Shown in pieces: positions 1 through 8,368 of a DNA stretch of 38,629 bases. The DNA lies in contig DATDIL010000079.1 in the NCBI GenBank assembly GCA_036521075.1, positions 1 through 38,629 on the forward strand. The letters are read 5' to 3'. A program made the position numbers and the translations under genes. The stretch is from DAIDKA01 sp036521075 (GTDB lineage: Bacteria > Pseudomonadota > Gammaproteobacteria > Steroidobacterales > Steroidobacteraceae). The notes under the pieces are model-generated. The model was not told where the DNA came from and did not search any database. It saw nothing but the letters and a program-made list of their open reading frames with translations. Numbering within the stretch: the stretch's first letter is position 1; each line of letters begins with the position of its first letter.

Positions 1-1477
1 GTTCCTGCCGCGCCTCGAGGAAGGCAACTTCTGGGTCCGCGCCACCATGCCCACCTCGGTGTCGCTCGAGGCCAGCAACGGTTATGTGAACCGGATGCGC
101 CGGGTCATCGGCAGCTTTCCGGAAGTACTGACCGTGGTCTCCCAGCATGGCCGGCCGGACGATGGCACCGATGCGACGGGGTTCTTCAATGCGGAATTCT
201 TCGTGCCGCTGAAGAGCCCCGATGCGTGGCCCGCGGGCGTCGATAAGGAAAAACTGACCCAGGAATTGACGACGACCCTGACGCGGAAATTTCCCGGTGT
301 GGACTTCAACTTCTCCCAGTACATCGAGGACAACGTCGAAGAGGCTGCATCCGGCGTCAAGGGCGAGAACTCGGTGAAGCTGTTCGGCAATGATCTGAAT
401 GTGCTCGCCGCAACGGCCGAGAAAATTCGCGATGTTCTGCAGACAGTTCCCGGCATCACGGATCTGGCGGTCCTCAATCCGCTGGGACAGCCCACGATCC
501 GCGTCGACGTAGACCGGGAGCGGGCGTCGCGGCTGGGACTGGCGCCCGGGGACATCAACGCGACCGTACAAAGCGCGATCGGCGGCCAATCCGCCGGCGA
601 CCTGTACGAAGAAGGCAGTGATCGGCATTTTCCAATGATGGTCCGGCTGGCTGAGCCATTCCGCGGCGATTTGGCTTCCATCGATCGGATCACGGTCGGC
701 GCGCCGGACCCCGCCGGTGGTGCAGCGGTGGTCCCGGTACCGCTCGCCGATGTAGCCAAGGTGCATCTGGTTTCCGGCCCCTCCTTCATATATCGCGAAC
801 AGCAGGAGCGCTACGTTCCGATCAAGTTCAGCGTCCGCGGACGCGATCTGGGCAGCGCAGTCCTGGACGCCCAGGCGCGGGTCGCCCGTTCCGTCGCCAT
901 ACCGGGAGGTTACCGGCTCGAGTGGGTGGGTGAATTCGGCAATCTGAATGACGCCATGCAACGCCTGAAAATCGCCGTGCCCGTGAGCCTGGCGCTGATC
1001 TGCGTCCTGCTGTTCATCAATTTCGGCTCGATCCTGGACGTGCTGCTCGCGGTGAGCGTCATTCCGATGGCGCTCATCGGTGGCATCTTTGCCCTGGCGC
1101 TGACCGGCACGCCCTTCAGTGTCTCCGCGGCAATCGGCTTTGTGGCGCTGTTCGGGATTGCCACCATGGACGGCATTATCGTGCTGTCGTACTACAACCT
1201 GCACATCGAACAGGGCATGGACCGCGTCGCCGCCATTTTGCACACCTGCCGCGTACAGATGCGCCCGGTCATGATGACCTGCATTGTTGCATGCGTGGGC
1301 TTGGTGCCCGCGGCCTTGTCCAAGGGTATCGGCTCTCAGGTGCAGCGCCCGCTGGCCCTGGTGGTGGTCGGTGGGATGCTGCTCGCACCCGTCCTGGTCC
1401 TGTTCGTGTTGCCCGCAATGATTCTGCTGGCTTCGCGGCGGCGCTTCACCCCGCGCACCACGGAGCTCATGGAATGA
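1..1477 (+). CDS. RND efflux permease, CzcA/CusA-like (5' end outside window)
   Basis: The reading frame is open from base 2, and its first visible residues (FLPRLEEGNFWVRATMP) are a typical internal motif of CzcA-family permeases, so the gene began upstream. About 491 residues remain of a family that is usually 1,020-1,050 long. Visible are the second periplasmic porter region with a docking-like stretch, then hydrophobic segments near 970-1450. The last helices carry a GFVALFGIA motif, a conserved RPVMMT motif and GIGSQVQRPLA, all hallmarks of the family. It is an inner-membrane proton-driven exporter working with a periplasmic adaptor and an outer-membrane channel. Its stop overlaps the start of the outer-membrane factor gene (ATGA), so the two are co-translated. 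The substrate is unknown. The resemblance is to heavy-metal RND proteins, but the metal-site region is outside the window. Confidence 0.9.
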   Translation, partial: FLPRLEEGNFWVRATMPTSVSLEASNGYVNRMRRVIGSFPEVLTVVSQHGRPDDGTDATGFFNAEFFVPLKSPDAWPAGVDKEKLTQELTTTLTRKFPGVDFNFSQYIEDNVEEAASGVKGENSVKLFGNDLNVLAATAEKIRDVLQTVPGITDLAVLNPLGQPTIRVDVDRERASRLGLAPGDINATVQSAIGGQSAGDLYEEGSDRHFPMMVRLAEPFRGDLASIDRITVGAPDPAGGAAVVPVPLADVAKVHLVSGPSFIYREQQERYVPIKFSVRGRDLGSAVLDAQARVARSVAIPGGYRLEWVGEFGNLNDAMQRLKIAVPVSLALICVLLFINFGSILDVLLAVSVIPMALIGGIFALALTGTPFSVSAAIGFVALFGIATMDGIIVLSYYNLHIEQGMDRVAAILHTCRVQMRPVMMTCIVACVGLVPAALSKGIGSQVQRPLALVVVGGMLLAPVLVLFVLPAMILLASRRRFTPRTTELME

Positions 1478-2895
1478 GGCTCATCATTTCCTGCGTGGCC
1501 GCGTTGGCCTTATCGGCATGCGCGGTGGGGCCGAACTTCAAGCCTGCGCCCAGCGTCGCGACCGATCGTTACATGGCGACCGATGCGCAGCAGTCCTTCG
1601 TCGGCGGCGCGGACGTGCCGTACGAGTGGTGGGCCATCTATGGCAATGCGGCCTTGAATGATGTGGTGGACAGTGCATTGCGGGGTAGCCAGACGGTCAA
1701 GGCCGCGCAGGCGGCGTTGCGTCAGGCGAACGAACTGGTCAAGGTCCAGCGCGCGACGCTGTTTCCGGGCCTGCAGGCCGCGTATTCGCCGAGTCGACAA
1801 CGCAACGCCGTGGGCACCCTCGCACCGACACTGGCATCATCCCAGCCGTTGTTCACGCTGCAGACCGCCCAGGTCAGCGTGTCCTATATGCTCGACGTCT
1901 TCGGAGGCAGCCGCCGACAGCTGGAGTCGGCGCAGGCTCAGGCGGACATTGAGCGCTACGATTTGGAGGCCGCCTATCTGACGCTCACGTCCAACGTGGT
2001 CGCGGCGGCCATCCAGGAAGCCTCGCTGCGGGCACAGATCAAGGCTGACGAAGGCATCGTGCACGGCGAGCACGACGCGCTCGACATCCTGAACGGGCAA
2101 GTGGCTCTCGGCAGCATTGCCCAAACCGCGGTCCTGGCGCAGGAAGCGGTGCTTGCGGCCACCGAGGCTCAACTGCCGCCGCTGCGCAAGCAGCTTGCCA
2201 TGCAGCGCGACCTGCTGGCGATCCTGACCGGCCGCTCGCCCGGGGAGCCCCCCGCAGCGACCTTCGAACTGGCGGCCCTGAGCGTTCCCAAGAACCTGCC
2301 GTTGAGCCTGCCCTCGGCACTGGTGCGTCAACGCCCCGACGTACTCGCTGCTGAAGGGCAATTGCATGCGGCCAGTGCCCAGGTCGGCGTCGCGATCGCC
2401 GATCTGCTGCCGCAGATCAATCTGACGGCGACCTTGGGTGCGGCCTCTACCAGTCTGTCGACCCTGCTCGCCAGCGGCAATACATTCTGGACGGTCGGCG
2501 CAAACCTCAGTCAGACCCTGATTGCGGGAGGTGCGCTGTGGCACCACAAGCTCGCCGCGGATGCGGCACTCGATGAAGCGGGCGCGCAATATCGCACGGT
2601 AGTGCTTGGCGCCTTGCAGAATGTGGCCGACACGCTCTACGCCCTGCAGTATGACGCACAGGCGGTCGCGGCCGACCAGCGCGCCGAGCAGGCCGCCCAT
2701 CATAGTCTGGACACTACGCACGCTGCCTTGAGCCAAGGGTCCATCACTTACCTGGACCTGTTGAACGCCCAGCAGGCGCAAGCTCAGGCGGCGTCAAACC
2801 TGCAGCAGGCACGGGCCAGTTATCTTGCCGACACAGCGGCACTGTTCGTGGCACTCGGCGGCGGCTGGTGGAACCGGCCGGAACACACACCGTAA
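1474..2895 (+). CDS. outer-membrane efflux lipoprotein (NodT/TolC-like factor)
   Basis: A 473-residue protein. The start is the ATG overlapping the permease stop (ATGA). That start gives a lipoprotein signal peptide with lipobox LSAC (acylated Cys16), followed by AVGPNFKPAP, the standard opening of NodT-family outer-membrane factors. An in-frame start further upstream would place the signal inside the protein, so it is rejected. Two repeated coiled-coil/beta domains follow. A motif around VRQRPDVLAAEGQLHAA and a C-terminal stretch on SITYLDLLNAQQAQ are characteristic of the family. It forms the trimeric channel of the tripartite pump encoded with the preceding permease. No adaptor gene is visible, and it is presumably upstream of the window. 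Confidence 0.93.
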   Translation: MRLIISCVAALALSACAVGPNFKPAPSVATDRYMATDAQQSFVGGADVPYEWWAIYGNAALNDVVDSALRGSQTVKAAQAALRQANELVKVQRATLFPGLQAAYSPSRQRNAVGTLAPTLASSQPLFTLQTAQVSVSYMLDVFGGSRRQLESAQAQADIERYDLEAAYLTLTSNVVAAAIQEASLRAQIKADEGIVHGEHDALDILNGQVALGSIAQTAVLAQEAVLAATEAQLPPLRKQLAMQRDLLAILTGRSPGEPPAATFELAALSVPKNLPLSLPSALVRQRPDVLAAEGQLHAASAQVGVAIADLLPQINLTATLGAASTSLSTLLASGNTFWTVGANLSQTLIAGGALWHHKLAADAALDEAGAQYRTVVLGALQNVADTLYALQYDAQAVAADQRAEQAAHHSLDTTHAALSQGSITYLDLLNAQQAQAQAASNLQQARASYLADTAALFVALGGGWWNRPEHTP

Positions 2896-2975
2896 CGCTG
2901 GTAAGCTGCCCGACAGCGCTGACCGGAGGGTCGGCAATCCTCAATGCTGCGCTCACGTAGTCTAGAGATTAATGC

Positions 2976-4598
2976 ATGTTCCACCAGCTGCTGACCCCGA
3001 TCGACAATAGCCTCGGTGCCTCATTCTGCATTGCAGCACTGCCCATCGTGGCGCTGGTGATCGCACTGGGCGTGCTGCGGCGACCCGCCTGGCAGGCCGC
3101 GCTGGCCGCGTTGGTCGTTGCATTCGTGATCGCCGTCGGGCCCTGGAGAATGCCCTTCGAGCCTGCGGTCCAATCCATGTTCAGTGGCGCGACCTTCGCG
3201 CTCTGGCCCGTCATGTGGCTGGTCTTCAATGGCCTGCTGCTCTATAACCTCGCGGTGCACTCGGGCCGATTCGAAGCCTTCCGCGCCTGGCTGACGGCGA
3301 ACCTGCCCAATGATCGGCGTGTCGTGCTGGTGGTGGTGGGTTTTTGCTTTGGCGCATTGCTGGAGGGCATTGCCGGGTTCGGCACTCCGGTGGCAATCAC
3401 CAGTTCGCTATTGATCCTCATCGGCTTCCCAGCCATCGAGGCGCTGGTGTTTGTGCTCATCTTCAATACCGCGCCGGTGGCCTTCGGCGCCCTGGGCATC
3501 CCCATCACGGTACTTGGCTCGGTGACCGGCCTGCCGGCAGCCACCGTCGCGGCCATGGTGGGCCGGCAATTGCCCTTCATCGCGCTGCTGCTGCCGTTCT
3601 ACGTCACGGCGCTGTACGGTGGATGGCGATCGGTCCGCAACCTGTGGCCCGTCCTGCTCGTGGCGGGCGCCACATTTGCCGGTGCCCAGTTTCTGGCATC
3701 GAATTTAATCGACTACACCCTGGCCGACGTTCTGTCATCGCTGCTATCGCTGGTGGCCACCTTGCTGTTCGTGAGGATTTGGCACCCAAAACCGGATCCG
3801 GCCTTCATGATCAAGGAGTCGGCTGCCCCGCCCTCAGAGGGGACTTCCCCGTTACCGGCCTGGCAGGGGTGGTTGCCGTGGCTCGTGCTCACCGCGGTGG
3901 TGATCGCCTGGTCCTTCTTTGGCATAGCCGCAAAGGGCCAGCAGGGTATCGCATGGCCGGGTTTACACAATGCGATTGCGATTACGCTCTATCACGACAA
4001 GCCGTATGCCGCGATCTGGTCCTTTCAGCCGCTCGCGACGGGAACCGCCGTGCTGGTCGCCTGTGTGATCGTCAGTGTGCTGTTCCGCGTCTCGGCCCGT
4101 GAGTTCGTGCACTGTGTGGTGCTGACTTTTCGGCAAATCTGGCTGGCGGTTGTCACCGTGGTGCTCATCGTCGCGCTCGCGTACCTGATGAACTACTCGG
4201 GCCTCGCCTACACTCTGGGCAAGGGTGCGGCCTCGACTCGCTATCTGTTCATCCTGCTCTCGCCGTTCCTCGGATGGATCGCGGTCGTACTCTCCGGTAG
4301 TGACACCGCCGGCAACGCGTTGTTCGGCAATCTACAGGTTGTTGCGGCCCAGCAGCTGCACCTGAACCCGGTGCTATTTGCAGCCACGAACTCATCCGGT
4401 GGTGTCATGGGCAAGATGATCTCCCCGCAGAACATCGCGACCGGCGCGGCCGTCACCCAACTGCAGGGCCAGGAAGGCGCAATATTCGCACGCACCTTCA
4501 TCCATAGTATTGTCCTCACGCTGCTTCTGGTCGCCCTCGTGGTCATCCAGCAGTTCGTGTTGCCCGGAATGATTCCAGGTGTTGGCACTGCTCCCTAA
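2976..4598 (+). CDS. lldP: L-lactate permease (LctP/LldP family)
   Basis: A 540-residue, very hydrophobic protein of normal length for the family (about 530-560), with 12 or more membrane segments. Family motifs are clear: EGIAGFGTPVAI near residues 129-140, SGSDTAGNALFGNLQ near 436-450, and NSSGGVMGKMISPQNIA near 471-487. It takes up lactate, and often glycolate, by proton symport across the inner membrane. The start ATG is preceded by a weak purine stretch (AGAGATTA). No lactate dehydrogenase gene (lldD or lldEFG) is adjacent. The next gene starts 31 bases downstream on the same strand, so this carrier may be co-transcribed with two secreted proteins of unknown function. Confidence 0.93.
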   Translation: MFHQLLTPIDNSLGASFCIAALPIVALVIALGVLRRPAWQAALAALVVAFVIAVGPWRMPFEPAVQSMFSGATFALWPVMWLVFNGLLLYNLAVHSGRFEAFRAWLTANLPNDRRVVLVVVGFCFGALLEGIAGFGTPVAITSSLLILIGFPAIEALVFVLIFNTAPVAFGALGIPITVLGSVTGLPAATVAAMVGRQLPFIALLLPFYVTALYGGWRSVRNLWPVLLVAGATFAGAQFLASNLIDYTLADVLSSLLSLVATLLFVRIWHPKPDPAFMIKESAAPPSEGTSPLPAWQGWLPWLVLTAVVIAWSFFGIAAKGQQGIAWPGLHNAIAITLYHDKPYAAIWSFQPLATGTAVLVACVIVSVLFRVSAREFVHCVVLTFRQIWLAVVTVVLIVALAYLMNYSGLAYTLGKGAASTRYLFILLSPFLGWIAVVLSGSDTAGNALFGNLQVVAAQQLHLNPVLFAATNSSGGVMGKMISPQNIATGAAVTQLQGQEGAIFARTFIHSIVLTLLLVALVVIQQFVLPGMIPGVGTAP

Positions 4599-4629
4599 TG
4601 CGGGCCCTGAAACGCGGAGTCGATGGAAC

Positions 4630-5382
4630 ATGCGATGTCTGTTGCGTAGATACATTCTGGCCCTGGGTCTTCTGGTCACTGCCGTGTCGGTGGCGGCGCC
4701 ATCGGATGTGATAGATGGACCGCTGATCCGCCCCGCAGTCTCCTCCAGCGATAGCCGCGATCTGTCGGGCGTGTGGTATATCCGTCTCTACAATCGGCAG
4801 ATCAACTCCACCCTGGGGCGCCTCCCGCCCTTCACGGCGCGGGGCAAGGCGGCGTGGGATGCGCGTGTCAAGGCGGAAAAAGACGGCTCGCCCATTGCCG
4901 ATGCCTCCTCGTATTGCTGGCCCCACGGGGTGCCGAGGGTGATGAATTCCCCCTACCCGATCCAGATCATTCAGACCGCAGGCGAGACCGTCATCCTCCA
5001 TGAAGTCGCTCATAACATACGGCACATATACATGGACCAGCCGCACCCAAAGACGATCACGCCGACCTTCATGGGCGATTCGACCGGGCATTGGGAGGGC
5101 GATACGCTGGTGGTGGACACCATCGGACTGAATGACCGAACCTGGATAGATGAAGTAGGCGTCATCCACGGCAAACAGCTGCATGTGATCGAGCGCATCC
5201 GCAAGATCGAAGATGGTCACGCGCTTGAGAATCTGATCCGGATCGAAGATCCCGAGTTCTTCACGCAACCGTGGTACGCGCGAATCACTTATGCGTGGCG
5301 ACCGGATCTGAGGCTTGCTGAGTACATTTGCGAGGAAAACAATCGCAACATGCCCGTTTCCGGCCACACGGCGGAGAAGTGA
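4630..5382 (+). CDS. secreted protein of unknown function, paralogue 1
   Basis: A 250-residue protein. The ATG at 4630 is preferred because it gives a clean signal peptide (basic N-terminus, hydrophobic core, VAAP). An earlier in-frame ATG would overlap the permease gene and add a polar extension. The mature part has RDLSGVWY near residue 40, CWPHGVPRVMNSPYPIQ, HPKTITPTFMGDSTGHWEGD and TLVVDTIGLNDRTWIDEVG, then ERIRK. These motifs are typical of a common but uncharacterised group of exported proteobacterial and acidobacterial proteins often found near catabolic or quinoprotein genes. I do not recognise a catalytic site. The stop overlaps the next start by one base (TGATG), and the next gene is a paralogue, so this is a tandem duplication in one operon. 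Confidence 0.85.
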   Translation: MRCLLRRYILALGLLVTAVSVAAPSDVIDGPLIRPAVSSSDSRDLSGVWYIRLYNRQINSTLGRLPPFTARGKAAWDARVKAEKDGSPIADASSYCWPHGVPRVMNSPYPIQIIQTAGETVILHEVAHNIRHIYMDQPHPKTITPTFMGDSTGHWEGDTLVVDTIGLNDRTWIDEVGVIHGKQLHVIERIRKIEDGHALENLIRIEDPEFFTQPWYARITYAWRPDLRLAEYICEENNRNMPVSGHTAEK

Positions 5383-6098
5383 TGAACAAGTCCTGGCTGC
5401 CCCTCGTGCTGGTCGCCAGTGCCGCGGCCGTGGCCGCTGTCACCGGCGCGGCGCGCGCGCAGGCGATCTACAACCCGCCTCCCGGGCAGAACTTCGCAGG
5501 CGTCTGGCTGATCGAGGGAGATCATTCCACCGTCAAGACCATCGAGGGCAAGCTGCCGCCGATGAACGCGGCCGCGGCCGCCCGTTATGCGGCCGCCGTC
5601 GGGAGCCGGCGGGCCGGCAAACCAGATTTTGACACCATTCAGACCTGCAAGCCCCACGGCTTCCCACGCATCCTGTTCGCGGCCTATCCGATCGAGGTGT
5701 TACAGGAGCCCAAGCAGGTTACTTTCATCCATGAGGTCCACCACATGCCCAGGATGGTTTACCTGGACATGGCCTTGCCGAAACTCGATGACATGGATCC
5801 GAACTGGATGGGCCTGTCGGTCGGGCGCTGGGACGGTGATACGCTCGTAATCGACACCCAGGGTTTCAACGATTTGACCACGCTGGACACGGCGGGAGTG
5901 CCTCATTCCACCGAAATGCATGTCTCCGAGCGAATCCGAAAACTGGATGCCGACAGGCTCGAGGATGTGATCACCATCGACGATCCAAAGACCTTTACCC
6001 AGTCCTGGAGCACGCGGGTGACCTATCGACGCCAGCCGGGGCGGCGGCTGAAGGAGTACGTCTGCACGGACTCCAATCCCGAGGCACAGGTCCGCTGA
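5382..6098 (+). CDS. secreted protein of unknown function, paralogue 2
   Basis: A 238-residue protein whose ATG overlaps the stop of paralogue 1 (TGATG). The signal peptide ends near AARAQA. It shares with its neighbour the order of motifs GVWLI, CKPHGFPRILFAAYPIEVLQ, a HEVHHMPRMVYLDM segment, MGLSVGRWDGDTLVIDTQG, FNDLTTLDTAGVPHS and ERIRKLD. Conserved Asp, His and Trp residues in these blocks suggest a ligand- or substrate-binding beta-rich fold, but no function is established. Identity between the two copies is moderate, which points to an old duplication. The two products may act together or on related substrates in the periplasm. Confidence 0.85.
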   Translation: MNKSWLPLVLVASAAAVAAVTGAARAQAIYNPPPGQNFAGVWLIEGDHSTVKTIEGKLPPMNAAAAARYAAAVGSRRAGKPDFDTIQTCKPHGFPRILFAAYPIEVLQEPKQVTFIHEVHHMPRMVYLDMALPKLDDMDPNWMGLSVGRWDGDTLVIDTQGFNDLTTLDTAGVPHSTEMHVSERIRKLDADRLEDVITIDDPKTFTQSWSTRVTYRRQPGRRLKEYVCTDSNPEAQVR

Positions 6099-6134
6099 GC
6101 CAAATCTGCGGGTCGATTTATGCGTTAATGCCTC

Positions 6135-7970
6135 ATGAAAGCTTCGTTGCTGGTCCGCCGCAGCCTGAAGGGCATGCTCGTGGCGTTCGCCATATCGATC
6201 GTCCTGGCCGCAGGGCTGCTCGCAGCGGTTGAGGCTGGCTACGGCCGCGCATTGCTGGTGCGCTTTTTCGCCTTGCGCATCGGACGGCCGGTTCAGGTCA
6301 ACGGCACGTTGCAGGCGCATCTGTTCTCACTCACTCCGCGAGTGGTCGCCGAACACGTGACCATCGGCAACCCACCTTGGACACCCCCCGGCGTCACCGC
6401 AGAAGTCGACCGAATTTCGGCGGTCCTGCGGCCGCCAGGGATGTGGCATTTGGGGGGCATTACCCGACTCGACGTGGAGGGTGCGAGGCTGCACCTGATA
6501 CGCGACTCTGCGGGACGGGCCAACTGGCAATTGCACGACCCTGCCCGGAAGACGGTAAACACGAATTCGTCAATCATCCGCAGCCTGTCGATGCTGCACG
6601 CGCGGGTGGCACTCGAGGATGCCCGCCGACACCTGCAATTTGCCGGTACTGTCTCCGCCCAGAACCTCGGCACCGCGGGCGCCGCGCAGCCGTTGCGTAT
6701 CGACGGCATCGGGCAGTTGAACGGCCGGCCCGTCACGTTCGCCGTCAGCGCCGATCCACTCGCCACTGCCAGCCACAAGGATCCCTACCACTTCACATTC
6801 ACTGAGCGCTCGAGCGGTTCACGCCTCGACGGAAGCGGGGAGCTGCCGCAGCCCTTCTCATTTGAAATCCTCGATGCGGCGTTCGTGGCAGCCGGACCGG
6901 ACCTGAAAGACCTCTACTTTCTGACCGGCGTGCATTTGCTGGATACCGGCAACTATCGGCTGTCGGGCAAACTCCTGCGTCGTGGCACCCAAACGAGTTT
7001 CGAGGATCTCTCGGGGACCTCCGGCAGTAGCGATCTGCAGGGGCGCGTGGCAACCGATTCCTCGAGCGGCCGGCCGAAATTTGCCATTGATCTGCGTTCC
7101 CGTGTCCTGAAATTGTCGGATTTCGGCGTGCGTGCTGCGGGACGTACTTCGCAGCCGAAGTCGCCGCTGCTGCTGTCCGATGCCATGCTCAGCCCCAATG
7201 TTCTGCACGCCGCGGGCGCCGCGGTTAAGTACCACGCGGACCAAGTGCAGGTGGGGCGCTTGCCGTTTGCAGCACTCGCGCTCGATGCGACTATTGGCCA
7301 GAACGTGCTCACCGTAGCGCCGCTTGTGGCCAAACTGGCAGGAGGACGAGTCACGGCTCACCTCACTCTCGATGGCAACAATGCGGTGCCAGCCGCAAAG
7401 GTGGATTTCAGGATTACCGATCTGCAGCTCGGCCAGCTGCTCCACAGCAATTCGGGCCCACCACCCATCGAAGGGATAGTGCAGGCGCAAGTCAGGATCA
7501 GCGGGAAAGGCAGGTCTGTCCACCAGGTTGCCGCGAGCGCCAACGGCACGATGACCGCACAGATGCCGCTCGGCGCGCTGCGCAAGTCCTTTGCCGAACT
7601 TACCAATCTCGACTTGCGCGGGTTGGGACTGCTGCTCACCAAGAACAAGCAAGATGTCCCAATCCGCTGCGCAGTTGCCGATTTCAAGGCCGCAGACGGC
7701 ACACTTACCGCACAGGATCTGGTGCTGGACACAGACCCGGTGTTGATTACCGGCGCGGGCCAGATCCATCTGGATTCGGAGACTCTCGACCTGAGTATCC
7801 GCGGCAACCCCAAGAATCTGCGACTTCTCCGAATGCTTACCCCCGTGCTGGTGCAGGGTACGTTTGCGCATCCGGCGATTCACATCCCCGTAGAACACTC
7901 GCGGCTCATGCTGGCCGATCCCGGCAGGGCCAAAGATGTGGATTGTGCGCGATTACTTGCCGGTCGATAG
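6135..7970 (+). CDS. AsmA-family protein
   Basis: A 611-residue protein with one N-terminal membrane anchor (about residues 13-35) followed by a long periplasmic part. The N-terminal AsmA pattern is visible: IGRPVQVNGTLQAHLFSLTPRV, then VTIGNPPW and later LDVEGARLHLIRDSAGRANWQ. The C-terminal region has the repeated amphipathic beta-strand pattern of the AsmA/TamB/YhdP group, which is thought to move or sense phospholipids between the two membranes. The length is close to E. coli AsmA (about 617). The gene lies 36 bases after paralogue 2 and may be in the same transcript, though nothing ties its role to the upstream genes. It converges on a small minus-strand gene. Confidence 0.87.
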   Translation: MKASLLVRRSLKGMLVAFAISIVLAAGLLAAVEAGYGRALLVRFFALRIGRPVQVNGTLQAHLFSLTPRVVAEHVTIGNPPWTPPGVTAEVDRISAVLRPPGMWHLGGITRLDVEGARLHLIRDSAGRANWQLHDPARKTVNTNSSIIRSLSMLHARVALEDARRHLQFAGTVSAQNLGTAGAAQPLRIDGIGQLNGRPVTFAVSADPLATASHKDPYHFTFTERSSGSRLDGSGELPQPFSFEILDAAFVAAGPDLKDLYFLTGVHLLDTGNYRLSGKLLRRGTQTSFEDLSGTSGSSDLQGRVATDSSSGRPKFAIDLRSRVLKLSDFGVRAAGRTSQPKSPLLLSDAMLSPNVLHAAGAAVKYHADQVQVGRLPFAALALDATIGQNVLTVAPLVAKLAGGRVTAHLTLDGNNAVPAAKVDFRITDLQLGQLLHSNSGPPPIEGIVQAQVRISGKGRSVHQVAASANGTMTAQMPLGALRKSFAELTNLDLRGLGLLLTKNKQDVPIRCAVADFKAADGTLTAQDLVLDTDPVLITGAGQIHLDSETLDLSIRGNPKNLRLLRMLTPVLVQGTFAHPAIHIPVEHSRLMLADPGRAKDVDCARLLAGR

Positions 7971-7996
7971 AGCGCGGCCTGCCAGTAGATTCACCC

Positions 7997-8275
7997 TCAC
8001 TTTGGAACCGTTATTTCCGGTTCACAGGAGAAGCGCGCAACGAGGGTCCCGTTGGGCAATTTACTCATGTGCGAGTCGTGACAGCCCATCGCCGCGATGA
8101 ATCCATTGGCATCGTTCAAGGAGGATGTGCATACCGTGGCAATGCCTTCGGCATTCGTGTCGTTCTGAGCCTTCTGACACGCCTGCACATCGGGAAGCTT
8201 GACGACCTGGACAACGCCCGTTGCGTGTTCGACGGCCAGCATGCGCAGAGTGAAAACAATCAAGTACCAGGTCAT
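7997..8275 (-). CDS. small cysteine-containing exported protein, unknown
   Basis: A 92-residue protein. The start ATG has a strong ribosome binding site (TAAGGAG, five bases before ATG), which supports a real gene. The N-terminus is hydrophobic (MTWYLIVFTLRMLAVEH), and the rest is polar with four cysteines (in ACQK, VCTSS, MGCHDS and SCEP). That pattern suggests a periplasmic, possibly disulphide-bonded protein, although the signal is atypical and no cleavage site is obvious. I do not recognise a family. It is followed by the convergent AsmA-like gene and preceded, 93 bases away, by the end of the TolB/TPR gene on the same strand, so the two could share a transcript. Confidence 0.62.
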   Translation of the reverse strand: MTWYLIVFTLRMLAVEHATGVVQVVKLPDVQACQKAQNDTNAEGIATVCTSSLNDANGFIAAMGCHDSHMSKLPNGTLVARFSCEPEITVPK

Positions 8276-8368
8276 GAGGGCTCCTTACACGTCCTATGGC
8301 CCCAGCCAATTCATTCCAAAATATCAGCTAAACCGCTTGTGACTCATTGGCGTCAGGTCTTCGACACC

